A DNA stretch of 64,000 nt from Ascidia mentula (lineage: Eukaryota > Chordata > Ascidiacea > Phlebobranchia > Ascidiidae), in contig OX387200.1 in NCBI GenBank assembly GCA_947561715.1, forward strand, positions 4,342,501-4,406,500. Direction: 5' to 3'. The first letter of the stretch is position 1, and every line of letters begins with the position of its first letter. Below the pieces are notes generated by a model. It was not told where the DNA came from, made no database searches, and saw nothing but the letters and a program-made list of their open reading frames with translations. Below are positions 36,569 through 48,936 of the stretch, in pieces. The translations under genes were made by a program, and so were the position numbers.

Positions 36569-36851
36569 ACAACAACATTTGATGTGTGCATTTATCGTAC
36601 AATTTGTTGACTGGCTTGTTCGTGAGTGTTCGTAATATTGGCGATTTCTGGGTATTCAATATTGGAAGTTGCTCTGTACATGATAAACGCTGTATGTGTT
36701 TGAAAGCAAAGCAAGGTGCAGTGTAATAGGATAAGATTGCATGAAAATTGCCGTTTTTTTTCACTACAAATAGCCTGTAAACCTAGGCGATAAAATTTTA
36801 GCGCAAACGCAAGTCGAACAATTAACAATTAGTTTCTTCGGCATTTCAAAA

Positions 36852-37564
36852 TCAGAAGAATGCGCACTTGTATACAACGTACACGAACACGGCCAGTAAA
36901 ACGGATGCAATTAGCAGTGTGACTTTGAACTCTTTTTCAATTTCGCGCAAGGTTTTATCGGTTTTCTTCATTTCCTCTAACAAAACCCCTCCCTTATTTT
37001 TGTGTGGAAAGGGTTTGTCGGGAATTTCGACCCCGAGAAAGTCGCAGAGAGGTTTCCATCCGTCTGATATTTTGTACACCAGCAACTTGTCTTTGGGCGC
37101 CACCTGCACATAAAGACCAGACTTCATAGTTCATATTAAGCGCAAACAGTCTTTACGACAATTCGTCGTTACTATAATGGGGTTTTGTAACATCTCAAAA
37201 AATACGAAAAATAACTCATCATTATACACCAAACATACTAGTTTACTACTAAATTGAGGAAGATGGCGACATGGAATAATAAAATACATCATAAGCAACA
37301 TCATGTATTCATAAATACACATTTTTCACACAAAATGATCCTTCATTTATATGACATAGTTATAATATACAACCCGTAACTAAATTTGTGTGCTTTTGCC
37401 AACGATCCGTATGCGTAGTGATTGAAAGTAGCGAAGCAAAGATATAAGAAGACCTACCGTTTGCACGTAAAGATTGTGCTCCCGATACATCCGTTTCATC
37501 ACTGTTTGATTGTAAGTGATTAACTTGCATTTGGGCCACGGTGACGCATCTCCCATAAATTTCA
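36852..37564 (-). pseudogene. Sulfotransferase-like, partial copy 3
   Basis: Only exon 3 (37564-37458) and exon 4 (37103-36852) are present, both open and with intact splice sites, very close to copy 2: exon 4 differs by a handful of residues near the C-terminus. The matching block is about 1.07 kb (about 36575-37660 against 33190-34235) and includes intron and 3' flank. Exons 1 and 2, with the P-loop and RDEDSWY motifs, are absent between here and the next gene; that interval is filled by a direct repeat and a foldback transposon. It is therefore a truncated duplicate, probably non-functional unless spliced to a neighbour. Confidence 0.8.
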
Positions 37565-37734
37565 CTGGTACAAAGTATGATATTTATAAATAAGCGAGTA
37601 ATGTCAAGGATTTTCTGCTCGTATTCTTAAATCCAGTTATGCGAGATTTTAAAGATGTTATAAATCGGATCAATAAACAAACAAAAATATTGTGCAGGGG
37701 CAGCGCCTTGCACATTGCATCTGATGAACTTGAT

Positions 37735-37915
37735 CAGCTGGTGTTACGCATCAGCAACAATTTAGGCAAATACCAGTAGTAACCAACTTGCATCAATACG
37801 AAAAGGTTGTAATTAGCAATAAAGCATTCAAAAGACATCCATAGATACCAAAAGTAAATCTTAACAGAATATTAAAACTCGAAACTTCGCAGTCGAAGAG
37901 AGCGAGCGCGGGAAC
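37735..37915 (+). repeat. Direct repeat, right copy
   Basis: Second copy of the repeat at 36384-36568, in the same orientation, sharing GTAGTAACCAACTTGCATCA, CATCCATAGATAC and CAGTCGAAGAGAGCGAGC. Confidence 0.75.
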
Positions 37916-38089
37916 CTACTTAGTTAATTCAATAGAATAAGAAAAGGCTAACACATTAGGTATTTATAAAAAAAGTTTTGTTGAATTGCGTTGCCAAATG
38001 ACACAAAACCCAGGTATATACATATTCGAAAATCATTTACACAAACACCTTAACCTTAAACTCTTCGATTTAGGACGTTATCCCTTCTC

Positions 38090-38353
38090 ACCACCCTCAT
38101 TCTGGCAGAATTCTGGCAGAATAATTTTGCAAATTTGCCACATTTTACAAGGTACAACAGGCATTTACTCAAAACTTGTTTTTTTTGGATTAGAATCAAA
38201 TTACAGAGATGAGCAAGCAGATCAAACCTCAAAAAACATTTAAACAACATTTTCCGCAGCTGTATCAATCAAAAAAATCGCGAATTAAAAAAATCGCCTG
38301 GTTTTGCGATTCAGCATAATGGCGGCATGCGAAAAACTAGTCTAATACAAAGA
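38090..38353 (+). repeat. Foldback terminal inverted repeat, left
   Basis: Unique outer part of the left arm. It contains ATTCTGGCAG twice in tandem around an EcoRI-like GAATTC and matches 42651-42912 in reverse complement nearly throughout. Confidence 0.8.
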
Positions 38354-40404
38354 ATTCTGCTCGGCGTTCTGGCAATAGGTGCCAATATTGACCAATATCA
38401 AGAGAACGGAAATTTAATTCTCTACAACATGCAATTAACAAATTTGAAATTAAGGTGCCGGATGACCTTCAAATCGCCGATTGAAGACGACCCGCTTTGA
38501 GCGAATCAGCAGCGTAATGGCGTAATGTCGGCATGCGAAAAACTTCCCTATTAAAACAATTCTGCTCGGCGTTCTGGTAATAGGTGCCAATATTGACCAA
38601 TATCAAGAGAACGGAAATTTAATTCTCTACAACATGCAATTAACAAATTTGAAATTAAGGTGCCGGATGACCTTCAAATCGCCGATTGAAGACGACCCGC
38701 TTTGAGCGAATCAGCAGCGTAATGGCGTAATGTCGGCATGCGAAAAACTTCCCTATTAAAACAATTCTGCTCGGCGTTCTCGCAATAGGTGCCAATATTG
38801 ACCAATATCAAGAGAACGGAAATTTAATTCTCTACAACATGCAATTAACAAATATGAAATTAAGGTGCCGGATGACCTTCAAATCGCCGATTGAAGACGA
38901 CCCGCTTTGAGCGAATCAGCAGCGTAATGGCGTAATGTCGGCATGCGAAAAACTTCCCTATTAAAACAATTCTGCTCGGCGTTCTCGCAATAGGTGCCAA
39001 TATTGACCAATATCAAGAGAACGGAAATTTAATTCTCTACAACATGCAATTAACAAATTTGAAATTAAGGTGCCGGATGACCTTCAAATCGCCGATTGAA
39101 GACGACCCGCTTTGAGCGAATCAGCAGCGTAATGGCGTAATGTCGGCATGCGAAAAACTTCCCTATTAAAACAATTCTGCTCGGCGTTCTCGCAATAGGT
39201 GCCAATATTGACCAATACCAAGAGAACGGAAATTTAATTCTCTACAACATGCAATTAACAAATTTGAAATTAAGGTGCCGGATGACCTTCAAATCGCCGA
39301 TTGAAGACGACCCGCTTTGAGCGAATCAGCAGCGTAATGGCGTAATGTCGGCATGCGAAAAACTTCCCTATTAAAACAATTCTGCTCGGCGTTCTGGCAA
39401 TAGGTGCCAATATTGACCAATATCAAGAGAACGGAAATTTAATTCTCTACAACATGCAATTAACAAATTTGAAATTAAGGTGCCGGATGACCTTCAAATC
39501 GCCGATTGAAGACGACCCGCTTTGAGCGAATCAGCAGCGTAATGGCGTAATGTCGGCATGCGAAAAACTTCCCTATTAAAACAATTCTGCTCGGCGTTCT
39601 CGCAATAGGTGCCAATATTGACCAATACCAAGAGAACGGAAATTTAATTCTCTACAACATGCAATTAACAAATTTGAAATTAAGGTGCCGGATGACCTTC
39701 AAATCGCCGATTGAAGACGACCCGCTTTGAGCGAATCAGCAGCGTAATGGCGTAATGTCGGCATGCGAAAAACTTCCCTATTAAAACAATTCTGCTCGGC
39801 GTTCTGGCAATAGGTGCCAATATTGACCAATATCAAGAGAACGGAAATTTAATTCTCTACAACATGCAATTAACAAATATGAAATTAAGGTGCCGGATGA
39901 CCTTCAAATCGCCGATTGAAGACGACCCGCTTTGAGCGAATCAGCAGCGTAATGGCGTAATGTCGGCATGCGAAAAACTTCCCTATTAAAACAATTCTGC
40001 TCGGCGTTCTGGCAATAGGTGCCAATATTGACCAATATCAAGAGAACGGAAATTTAATTCTCTACAACATGCAATTAACAAATTTGAAATTAAGGTGCCG
40101 GATGACCTTCAAATCGCCGATTGAAGACGACCCGCTTTGAGCGAATCAGCAGCGTAATGGCGTAATGTCGGCATGCGAAAAACTTCCCTATTAAAACAAT
40201 TCTGCTCGGCGTTCTCGCAATAGGTGCCAATATTGACCAATATCAAGAGAACGGAAATTTAATTCTCTACAACATGCAATTAACAAATTTGAAATTAAGG
40301 TGCCGGATGACCTTCAAATCGCCGATTGAAGACGACCCGCTTTGAGCGAATCAGCAGCGTAATGGCGTAATGTCGGCATGCGAAAAACTTCCCTATTAAA
40401 ACAA
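38354..40404 (+). repeat. Ten 205-bp tandem units, left arm
   Basis: Unit starts (ATTCTGC) at 38354, 38559, 38764, 38969, 39174, 39379, 39584, 39789, 39994 and 40199: exactly 205 bp each with no indels and very few substitutions. A recurring variant site reads CTGGCAAT or CTCGCAAT. There is no conserved reading frame. Confidence 0.95.
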
Positions 40405-41763
40405 AAAATGCACTAAAACTGCACCTAACACGCTGAAAATCGCTATACCACGTGACTTCTTGCTCATTCAACCAGAAAATTGACCCCAATGCATCACCGG
40501 TTGCCTTGTGACGAAACTGAGAATCTCTATGACGCAGGAGTACAAGACGGGCAATCCCCGCGGGCAAAACTATTTTAATAGAGTTGCTGATATGCGGTCT
40601 TTAGTCCTATTTTCATAAAATAAAGTTTGGTCCTGGCATTGAAATTCGTTTTGGTCGAAGATTGCCTTTCTTTTTGTTTGTCCCTTATGACGCATTGACG
40701 TTGATGAGGACATATTTCGCGCGTTATCGTTTGACTGTACTGTTGCATTCTATTAGGATTTGATCTCAGATACCGAAAAGTTTATCAACCCGTATGGATT
40801 CGTGGTACCTAACATGAAAATTTTTTAATAACCTCCCTCCTATTATCTCCTGACTCCCCTATCAATGACACATTTGCAGGAATTTGTCAGGTGTAGTATG
40901 AATTACACTACATTTTCAATTTTTTTTTCCCTCAAAAGTAACCATCACAATTCAACTTTTCCTTTTTTTTCGAACTGAACAGTGAAGAAATGAATCACGA
41001 CCTGCACAGAAAATAGAGCATATTTTTTTTACAGTATTTTGTCACAGAAATAAATTATGCAACAGATGTCACAGGATAAACAGTAAATAAATATGTTTGT
41101 GTGTATTGGAAAAAATAGTATTTAGCGTTATATATGTCACATACCTCTAAAATTTGTTGCCATTTTATCCAAAGAGCACATGAAAAAGAAATGTAGAAAG
41201 CAATCCATCATCTAAACATGTAGCAAAAATGTTTTGTATTTGTTTACACCAAGGGTGTACAAACTGCAGTCCGCAAATCAACATTTTGTAGCATGTCGAA
41301 GGCTGCTACGTGGCCCGGCCCCGGAATTTAACAAATACAATTTTTTACAAATAAAGTGGTGTATTATTGCCAAGTTTGCTGATATGTGCAAATGTGATTG
41401 AACACATGTTGTACTTGCATACTGCCAAAGTTATAAATTTAGAAGGCTTATGGTGTAATCAAGTTTGGTCCTTCAGTCCAGACTGTGCTACACTTGGTTC
41501 ATGCATTCAGCAGGTTTTACTGTACAGGTCTGTTTTCCCCAAAAAATAATGCAACACATAAATAAGTTGTTATTACACCAATAAACATATTTTAGTAAGT
41601 GTGTAACTTATGTAATAAACCAACATAAAGCATTGTGCATCTTACATACCTTTTTATTTTGTTCCATTTGCAATTTTATCTGAACAGCACATGACAAAGA
41701 AATGAAGAAAACAATCCATCAGCTACACATAAATATAGCAAAATATGTATTAGGAAACAATAA
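40405..41763. other. Non-coding centre of the foldback element
   Basis: AT-rich, without a credible ORF. It contains an imperfect direct repeat of about 95 bp (41139-41231 and 41643-41740; shared GCACATGA.AAAGAAATG and CAATCCATCA) and, between them, a hAT-like terminal motif (CAAGGGTGTACAAACTGCAG at 41250), suggesting an older insertion within the element. Confidence 0.6.
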
Positions 41764-42650
41764 ATAAATTTCCGTTCTCTTGATATTGGTCAATATTGGC
41801 ACCTATTGCGAGAACGCCGAGCAGAATTGTTTTAATAGGGAAGTTTTTCGCATGCCGACATTACGCCATTACGCTGCTGATTCGCTCAAAGCGGGTCGTA
41901 TTCTATCGGCGATTTGAAGGTCATCCGGCACCTTAATTTCAAATTTGTTAATTGCATGTTGTAGAGAATTAAATTTCCGTTCTCTTGATATTGGTCAATA
42001 TTGGCACCTATTGCCAGAACGCCGAGCGGAATTGTTTTAATAGGGAAGTTTTTCGCATGCCGACATTACGCCATTACGCCGCTGATTCGCTCAAAGCGGG
42101 TCGTCTTCAATCGGCGATTTAAAGGTCATCCGGCACCGTAATTTCAAATTTGTTAATTGCATGTTGTAGAGAATTAAATTTCCGTTCTCTTGATATTGGT
42201 CAATATTGGCACCTATTGCCAGAACGCCGAGCAGAATTGTTTTAATAGGGAAGTTTTTCGCATGCCGACATTACGACATTACGCTGCTGATTCGCTCAAA
42301 GCGGGTCGTCTTCAATCGGCGATTTGAAGGTCATTCGGCACCTTAATTTCAAATTTGTTAATTGCATGTTGTAGAGAATTAAATTTCCGTTCTCTTGATA
42401 TTGGTCAATATTGGCACCTATTGCGAGAACGCCGAGCAGAATTGTTTTAATAGTAGAGTTTTTCGCATGCCGACATTACGCCATTACGCTGCTGATTCGC
42501 TCAAAGCGGGTCGTCTTCAATCGGCGATTTGAAGGTCATCCGGCACCTTAATTTCAAATTTGTTAATTGCATGTTGTAGAGAATTAAATTTCCGTTCTCT
42601 TGATATTGGTCAATATTGGCACCTATTGCCAGAACGCCGAGCAGAATTCT
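41764..42650 (-). repeat. About 4.3 205-bp units, right arm
   Basis: Inverted relative to the left array. Reference points at 41821, 42026, 42231, 42436 and 42641 are again exactly 205 bp apart. The innermost unit is incomplete. The CTGGC/CTCGC variant site of the left arm is also polymorphic here. Confidence 0.93.
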
Positions 42651-42912
42651 TTGTATTAGACTAGTTTTTCGCATGCCGCCATTATGCTGAATCGCAAAAC
42701 CAGGCGATTTTTTTAATTCGCAATTTTTTTGATTGATACAGCTGCGGAAAATGTTGTTTAAATGTTTTTTGAGGTTTGATCTGCTTGCTCATCTCTGTAA
42801 TTTGATTCTAATCCAAAAAAAAACAATTTTTGAGTAAATGCCTGTTGTACCTTGTAGAATGTGGCAAATTTGCAAAATTATTCTGCCAGAATTCTGCCAG
42901 AATGAGGGTGGT
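42651..42912 (-). repeat. Foldback terminal inverted repeat, right
   Basis: Reverse complement of 38090-38353 with a few substitutions; it forms the outer end of the right arm. Confidence 0.8.
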
Positions 42913-43683
42913 CCCTTCCGCCCACACGTTTGGATGTTTGTCACGCCTGACTGCACTCGAGACAGGCTGTTTAAAAAACCTTTTTCAAATCCATTGAAAC
43001 AAAATCAAAATCCTAATTCTGTGTAATGTTGTTCCGCTCACCAACTTAGAAGATTTGCATCATAAACTGTAATAAAACTTCGTTTGGGTATTATTTTAAT
43101 ATATTTATGGATGTTGCCTCAAATTACAATTCGAATTAAAATACAAATTATTTCTTTTTATTGTCAATTAACAAATGCAAGCGATTTTATCGTGAAAAAT
43201 TTGTATTGATCAGAAGGTCAGGTACAATTATTATACATAAGGCAATAAATCAGGACCTTTATTTAACTCTGTGCTAATTTACACAGATAAATATTTTGAT
43301 CAAAAATGCTTGATATACTATGGTAAAAATTGTACTAATGGTGAAGGTTAATGAGAACTAACACAATCGATATGTTAATATGTATTTACTTGTCGAAGTA
43401 GCCCTGTAAGGCTCTGTTTCTCCGGGGATACAAACTTTAGTTCTGACACATCGTTGTATGGTCTCGATGTTTGCCATAGAAATAAAAAAACGGTGAGGCG
43501 CTTTTATGGTGACATGCAACTTTCGGTATCGGCTTCAGTCAATTTTGATGCATGTTCGTTTCAATAGCTGGGATTGCCGAGAAAATACATTTGCATAATT
43601 AAAAGAATCGTATCACGACAAATACTTTATGTACAAAATCTGCATTGTCTGGTAATGCTCAAAGTCGTAACTCTTGTCTGATG
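42913..43683. other. Spacer and 3' flank of copy 4
   Basis: No gene is recognised. The last 200 bp or so before copy 4 resemble the 3' flank of copy 5 (about 46530-46679), consistent with a shared 3' UTR and tandem duplication. Confidence 0.5.
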
Positions 43684-45348
43684 TTACTCGAAAATCCACA
43701 TATACCCTACGTACAGAAAAATCGTAACCAAAGTCGTGAACACCAGGATATTGACCTTTAATTCCTTTTCGATTTTGGCCATAACTTCGCTCGTTTCCAG
43801 AAGATGCTCCATAATTTTTCCACCCTTATTTTTGTGGGGAAAGGGTTCATCAGGAATTTCAACCCCGAGAAAGTCGCAGAGTGGTTTCCATCCGTCTGAT
43901 ACTTTGTACACCAACAGTCTTTCTTTAGGCGCCATCTGCGTGCATAGTTAATCAAAAATCTGGAAAACTGTCTAAACTGTAGTGGATGATGCGAGTCATT
44001 GCCGACAGATAACCACAATGTGAAAATGCATTGATACCTAGCCCTTGGCTAATGGTAATTCAGGTCATAAGATTAGCATCGACAAAATAGCATACCCAAT
44101 GCTTACCTTTTGCACGTACAAGTTATGCTCATTATACATTCGTTTCATGGCGTCTTTATTGGGTGCGGTTAATTTGCTGCTGGGCCATGGCGGTATGTCA
44201 AACAAATCCTTCCCTGAAATGTATTCAATAAGAGATATCTTGTGTTTCTTTGCGAAAAAAACATGTTAACATCAAATTGAGGCGATTCAATGTCAATCTA
44301 AACATGTTGAAACTATCTGCGTTCCTTATCCATGTTACATATGTTACCTACGTGTATTGTACAGGCAGCGATATCTTCTAAGTCCGGAAAAAGTAAAGTT
44401 CTGAAAGAAGAACGGAGCCCAGCTTTTTGATACTTCCTCTGCATGCTTTTCAAGACTTCTGTACCACGAATCCTCGTCCCGTAGCATTAGAATAATCTAA
44501 CAACACGCTTCACTATTATCACTATTATTAACTTTGCCTTAATTTTATTCTATTTTAAATCAATATCGATTTCGACCATGTTTTTCTCAGCGTTGAGACC
44601 AATCTGTCATATTTATAATTACTGTGTGTGAATTTACATTTCCACCGGTTAATTTCCAATGCATTATTGGCAAAAATGATTTGTTGTACGTTTGCAATGT
44701 TGTAAGAATCTGGACAGTGAAAATGCAGTTTTGTTCATGTATTAAATCAAGATCCACAGGTGTACCACAGTACCGGGCGGACACGCCAGGGTCCATGAAC
44801 ATCAATGTTTGCTTAAAATGGCTTGAGGCTAATTAGAGAGCTCTCTAGGTTACAGTCTATCGTGATCTTCAAAAAACTCTCGCATCGGCACGCACTGTTT
44901 GCTGTCTCAAGCCTAGCATGGAAGAGCGACAGTCAGATGATATAACTACACTGATTTCTAGGCTTCGGATTAAGTTTTACCGCTGCAGAGAAAAGTTTCT
45001 CTACACCGCAAATGATGTACGTCCTCAAATCCCCCGAGTATTATGGTATCTTGCATAAGTAATTGTATTACTTATCTATGACTGCACTTACAATACCTTT
45101 GCTTCAGGGAACGCTTTGGACAACTCTTCCCAATAATAATAACACGGGCTGTCAGTAACGGCATCCACACCTTCGTACATTCGTTCAAAATCACCTGGCC
45201 TCACGCCGTTTTCGATAATTCTATTCCAATCCTTGTGTAGGTAGTACACATTTTCCATGTAGTCGTATACATTATACCCAATCAGACGTAAGGCTGCACA
45301 CAATGTCTTTGTACCAGTCTTGGCATATCCAGCCACAATAACCTTCAT
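43684..45348 (-). CDS. Sulfotransferase-like (Sulfotransfer_4), copy 4
   Basis: Exons 45348-45097, 44496-44352, 44213-44107, 43935-43684; 251 aa. It has GYAKTGTKTL in exon 1, LMLRDEDSWYRS in exon 2, WPSSKL in exon 3, and DGWKPLCDFLGVEIP, PFPHKNKGG and a C-terminal hydrophobic anchor in exon 4. It shares the MAPKE/MAPKD exon 4 start and 3' flank with copy 5, so these two are close relatives. Confidence 0.85.
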
Positions 45349-46679
45349 TTTGAAGTTACAAAAACTTCTTAGAACCAGGTAGGAGAAACAGCAATTATTT
45401 TTACAACAGTAGGCATCCGGTTACACTGCCTGCAAGCTGTTTAACTTTTTCCATTTAATTACATTAAAACAACAATAAGAAAACCAGTAATTGTGCGTTC
45501 GCAGCTTAACTAACATTTTAAAGTTCTAGACTATTGCACGAATGCACAGCACGATCAGCGCTGCTTCTTCGGTTCAAACGCTGTGTCACAGTATCACCAG
45601 CTTTTTTCTAATTGAAACGCGCCGAACCGTGTCGATGAACTGCTTGCTTGTGTAGTTTTGAAACTAAACCTTTCACAGGTTGTCACGTTGCACATTCGAC
45701 ACCAACTACTTCGTATTACCTTTTTGTTTGCATTAGCAGCGGTGTTAAACAGCACGCGTTTAAATGTGAAGTAACTTTTATTGGGGAAATGGTTAATTTG
45801 TCAACACGTTTCATTGAATGTCATCCATGACTTCTCTCGAAAAAGTTGATAAGCTCACTGAAACCAAAATTTCTGATATATCTACTGTTACTTCTTGAAG
45901 TTCATTGTTCGTCGTTCATAGTAACGCAACAATGACCACTGTATGTAACTCTTTTAGAAGGCTTTTGGTTGAAGTTGTTGCAATGCTCAGTTGGAGTTGT
46001 TGCAATGCTCAGTTGGAGTTGTTGCAATGCTCAGTTGAAGTTGTTGCAAATGCTCAGTGTTTGCAACGCATAGTAGAGTGCGTGGTGGTAATTGTGACCG
46101 AGTAAATTTGTTTTATTTACACCTTAACAGATAATCTTGAAAGTAAATGTTGATGGAAGAAGAGCTAATAAACTTATGAAAAGAAGCATCATTGCCTGAT
46201 GCAAAATAGTTAGTAGTTGGTGCTTGTTGGCGTTCTGTATCATAAATTTTGATTATATGTTTTGTGTATTCGTTGAAGAAAACCGCTGCGTGTGTGGAAA
46301 ATGTTGAAATGAATAGCTTAAAAGCGGTTTACGTTTTTGCTTTGAGCGCTTCAAAACAGAAAGGTCAGTCACACGCGAGCATAGGACTTGTAAAGGGCTA
46401 GGAAAACGCAAGGAAAAAGGCATAGACTGCATGTTTCGGTGCATACACTATTCGTGCTGCATTTAATGATGCAAGTTCGTGATGATTATACATATATTTA
46501 GATTTGCGTTTGTCGAATGAGACATGAAATTAAGACGTTTTATGGCGACATGCAGCTTTTTGATCCATGTTCATTTCGATTGCTGGGATCACCGAGAAAA
46601 CACTTCCGCATGATGGCAAGAATCCGTTCACGACACACACTTTATGTACAAAATTAAAGTCATAACTCTTATCTCAATG
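45349..46679. other. Spacer between copies 4 and 5
   Basis: Contains the 5' flank of copy 4, a 22-bp minisatellite at 45968-46059 and the 3' flank of copy 5. No gene is recognised. Confidence 0.5.
45968..46059. repeat. 22-bp minisatellite, about four units
   Basis: Unit GTTGTTGCAATGCTCAGTTGGA repeated with a 22-bp period (CAATGCTCAG at 45981, 46003 and 46025; CAAATGCTCAG at 46047). A run-on plus-strand frame through it is an artefact. Confidence 0.85.
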
Positions 46680-48289
46680 TTACTCGAAAACCCACATGTA
46701 CGCTGCGTACAGAAAAATCGCAATCAAAGTCGTGAACACCAAAACATTGATCTTAAATTCCTTTTCGATTTTGGCCATGGGTTCGCTCGTTTCCAGAAGA
46801 TGCTCAACAATTTTCCCTCCCTTATTTTTGTGGGAAAAGGGCTCGTTTGGAATTTCGACCCCGAGGAAGTCGCAGAGAGGTTTCCATCCGTCCGATATTT
46901 GGTACACTAGCAACTTGTCCTTTGGTGCCATCTGCATAGTTCAAGATAAATATTCAGTAAACACGTTCCGAAATCTTCCACGCCGGGATTGGTTTAAGTG
47001 CGTCATTACCTTAATAAACACCGCTCAAATGGAATATCCAACGCTTACCGTTTGCACGTACAAGTTGTGTTCTCTATACATTCGTTTCATTGCATTTGCA
47101 TTGTGTGCGATCAATTTGGTTCTGGGCCATGTCGGTAATACGAACAACTGCTTTTCTGTAAAATGTTCAAAAAAATAGTGTCAAGATTTTCTTTTTATGG
47201 GCAGAAAATCTTCAGTGTTTGGCCCGCAGGCAGATACGTTAACAGCACCATGTGTATTAGATTGAATAGTTTGGGTACGGAATGGGCGCTTGAAGCAATA
47301 ACCTTTATGGTTTTATCGGGGCCCATGGCATTTTAATTTCTTTTGTGTATTGTATATATAGTTGTTTTTTGCGCAAAATGCACATCATTGGATTTGATTT
47401 TTGTTTGGCTTGTGAGCCTGTAGAAAATGAAACGATGCTAAGTCAAATTACGTGTATTGTAGATGCAGCGCTTCCTTGTAATTCCAGTTAGAGTAAAGCT
47501 CTGAAAGAAGAACGCAGTCCAGCTTTTTGACGCTTGCTCAGCTTGTCTTTTGACGCTTTCATACCACGAGTCTTCATCCCGCAACATTAGAATAATCTAA
47601 CAACACACGTAGCCAATATTATTATGCCGTCAATTCTGTGGCCCAAAGCTAGGATGCTGCTAGTTTGCACCCAAGAACTAACAACATAATTGACATATAA
47701 TGTCGCATAGTATGTTGTAAATACTTGTTGTTGACTTGATAACAGTAATGGGGCTTGCTGCGCAACAGAGTCACTTGTAACAGCTTTAAAAGTTCATTGT
47801 CTACATTCGTGGTTAAGAGTGGCTGCAGTGGCCCAGTGGGGACTTGAATTGTTTGATAATACTTGCATCAGTCAGTGCATTGCAGTGTACAGAAATTATT
47901 CACTAATGTGCGAACTTGTTGCATGACTGGAATATAACAAACTACTGATTTTTATGTCACTGACGTTTTTGTGTCCTCTCGCTCCGTGGTTTTTGACATA
48001 AATAATTAACAGGCATTTATTTATGAACTTGCGATACCTTTGCTTGTGGAAACGCTTCGGAAAGCTCTTCCCAGTAATAGAAGCACGGGCCATCAGTGAC
48101 CGCATCCACACCTTTGTACATTCGCTCGAAATCACCTGGCTTTACACCTTCGTCAAAAATTCTGTTCCAATCTTTGTGTAAGTAGTAGGCGTGTTCCAAG
48201 AAGTCGTATACATTGTACCCGAGGATGCGCAAAGATGCACATAGTGTCTTTGTGCCAGTCTTGGCATACCCAGCCACAATAACTTTCAT
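46680..48289 (-). CDS. Sulfotransferase-like (Sulfotransfer_4), copy 5
   Basis: Exons 48289-48038, 47596-47452, 47155-47049, 46931-46680; 251 aa. Motifs are as in copy 4, with PNEPFSHKNKGG in place of PDEPFPHKNKGG and hydrophobic anchor VLVFTTLIAIFLYAAYMW. The exon 2 donor is GTAATT, weaker than in the other copies, but exon length and phase are preserved. The ORF extends upstream of the chosen ATG (to 48373); the MKVIVAGYAKTG start is preferred because all copies share it. Confidence 0.84.
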
Positions 48290-48936
48290 TTCGGAGTAAC
48301 AAAAACAAGTAAACAATCTGAAAAAAACAAGAAAATACAAAAAATTAATATAAATAGTTGGGTTTTTAATCACAATAATAACATGCTGAGGTTTTTCGAG
48401 ATAAGAAACACGCTAAGTAAGTATCACCAGCCAATTAAGCGTGTGCCTGCGTTACAACAGCGCAGGCTTGCTCCAAAGGTGACGTCACAATGCCCAGAAA
48501 CGATTTTTCGCTGCTGTGTTCCTCATATTGTCATATCTGCATTTGTTTGAAAATTTTCTCTGACGTTTTAATCTGTAATCGTTGTAATATGATACAGAAT
48601 GCATGGACTTATGCAAGAGAAGAGAAAAAAATGTTCAGAAACACTGCTTTTACGCAAACTTGCAGAGATAATACGTAGTCTACATATTCTGGTGTCTGCA
48701 TTTGTTAAATTAACAACGCAAGGTAAATACATTCCCCAGATAGTTTTTGATTGCCGACGTGTCGAAAGTACGGGCTAACGTTTCCATTGTTTTGTTATGT
48801 GTTGATAAAATGTTTTCCAAACCAATAAATGTTGTGTAAACCATTTCAATAAGGCAACAAGTTATTTATTTAGAAAAATCGATTTCGCTTTCTCCCCTTG
48901 CCTGTAACGTTTCTTATTCAAACAGAGTCTATGTAT
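48290..48936. other. 5' flank of copy 5, no gene
   Basis: Part of this stretch (about 48820-48930) resembles the 5' flank of copy 6 (about 52010-52170), showing that upstream DNA was duplicated along with the genes. Both flanks carry a motif close to the ascidian spliced leader on the minus strand (48913-48928; 52148-52163). Confidence 0.45.

Larger units (their letters stand above)
38090..42912. mobile_element. Foldback DNA transposon, 4.8 kb
   Basis: The ends are inverted copies of one another: ACCACCCTCATTCTGGCAGA at 38090 and its reverse complement ending at 42912. Each arm has about 264 bp of unique terminal sequence followed inward by tandem 205-bp units (ten left, about 4.3 right), so the arms are 2.3 kb and 1.15 kb. 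The flanks show a possible imperfect target duplication (TCCCTTCTCA left, TCCCTTCCGC right). Long, internally repetitive inverted arms and a target duplication of about 9-10 bp are typical of foldback-type elements, often Mutator-related. No transposase is seen, so the element is non-autonomous. It sits in the sulfotransferase cluster between copies 3 and 4. Confidence 0.8.

Noticed and set aside
37717-37745. CTGATGA followed by a short palindrome
   Set aside because: No GAAA box or further stems follow, so it is not a hammerhead.
40295-40567. 90-codon minus-strand frame in the foldback element
   Set aside because: It straddles the last tandem unit and the centre and resembles no transposase or other protein.
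38354-42650. Repeat array considered as CRISPR or satellite
   Set aside because: Units are contiguous 205-bp tandem copies with no spacers, inverted in two arms of one element in a eukaryotic genome; a foldback transposon explains them better.
46696-47178. 160-codon plus-strand frame
   Set aside because: It is antisense to exons 3-4 of sulfotransferase-like copy 5; equivalent shadows occur opposite the other copies.
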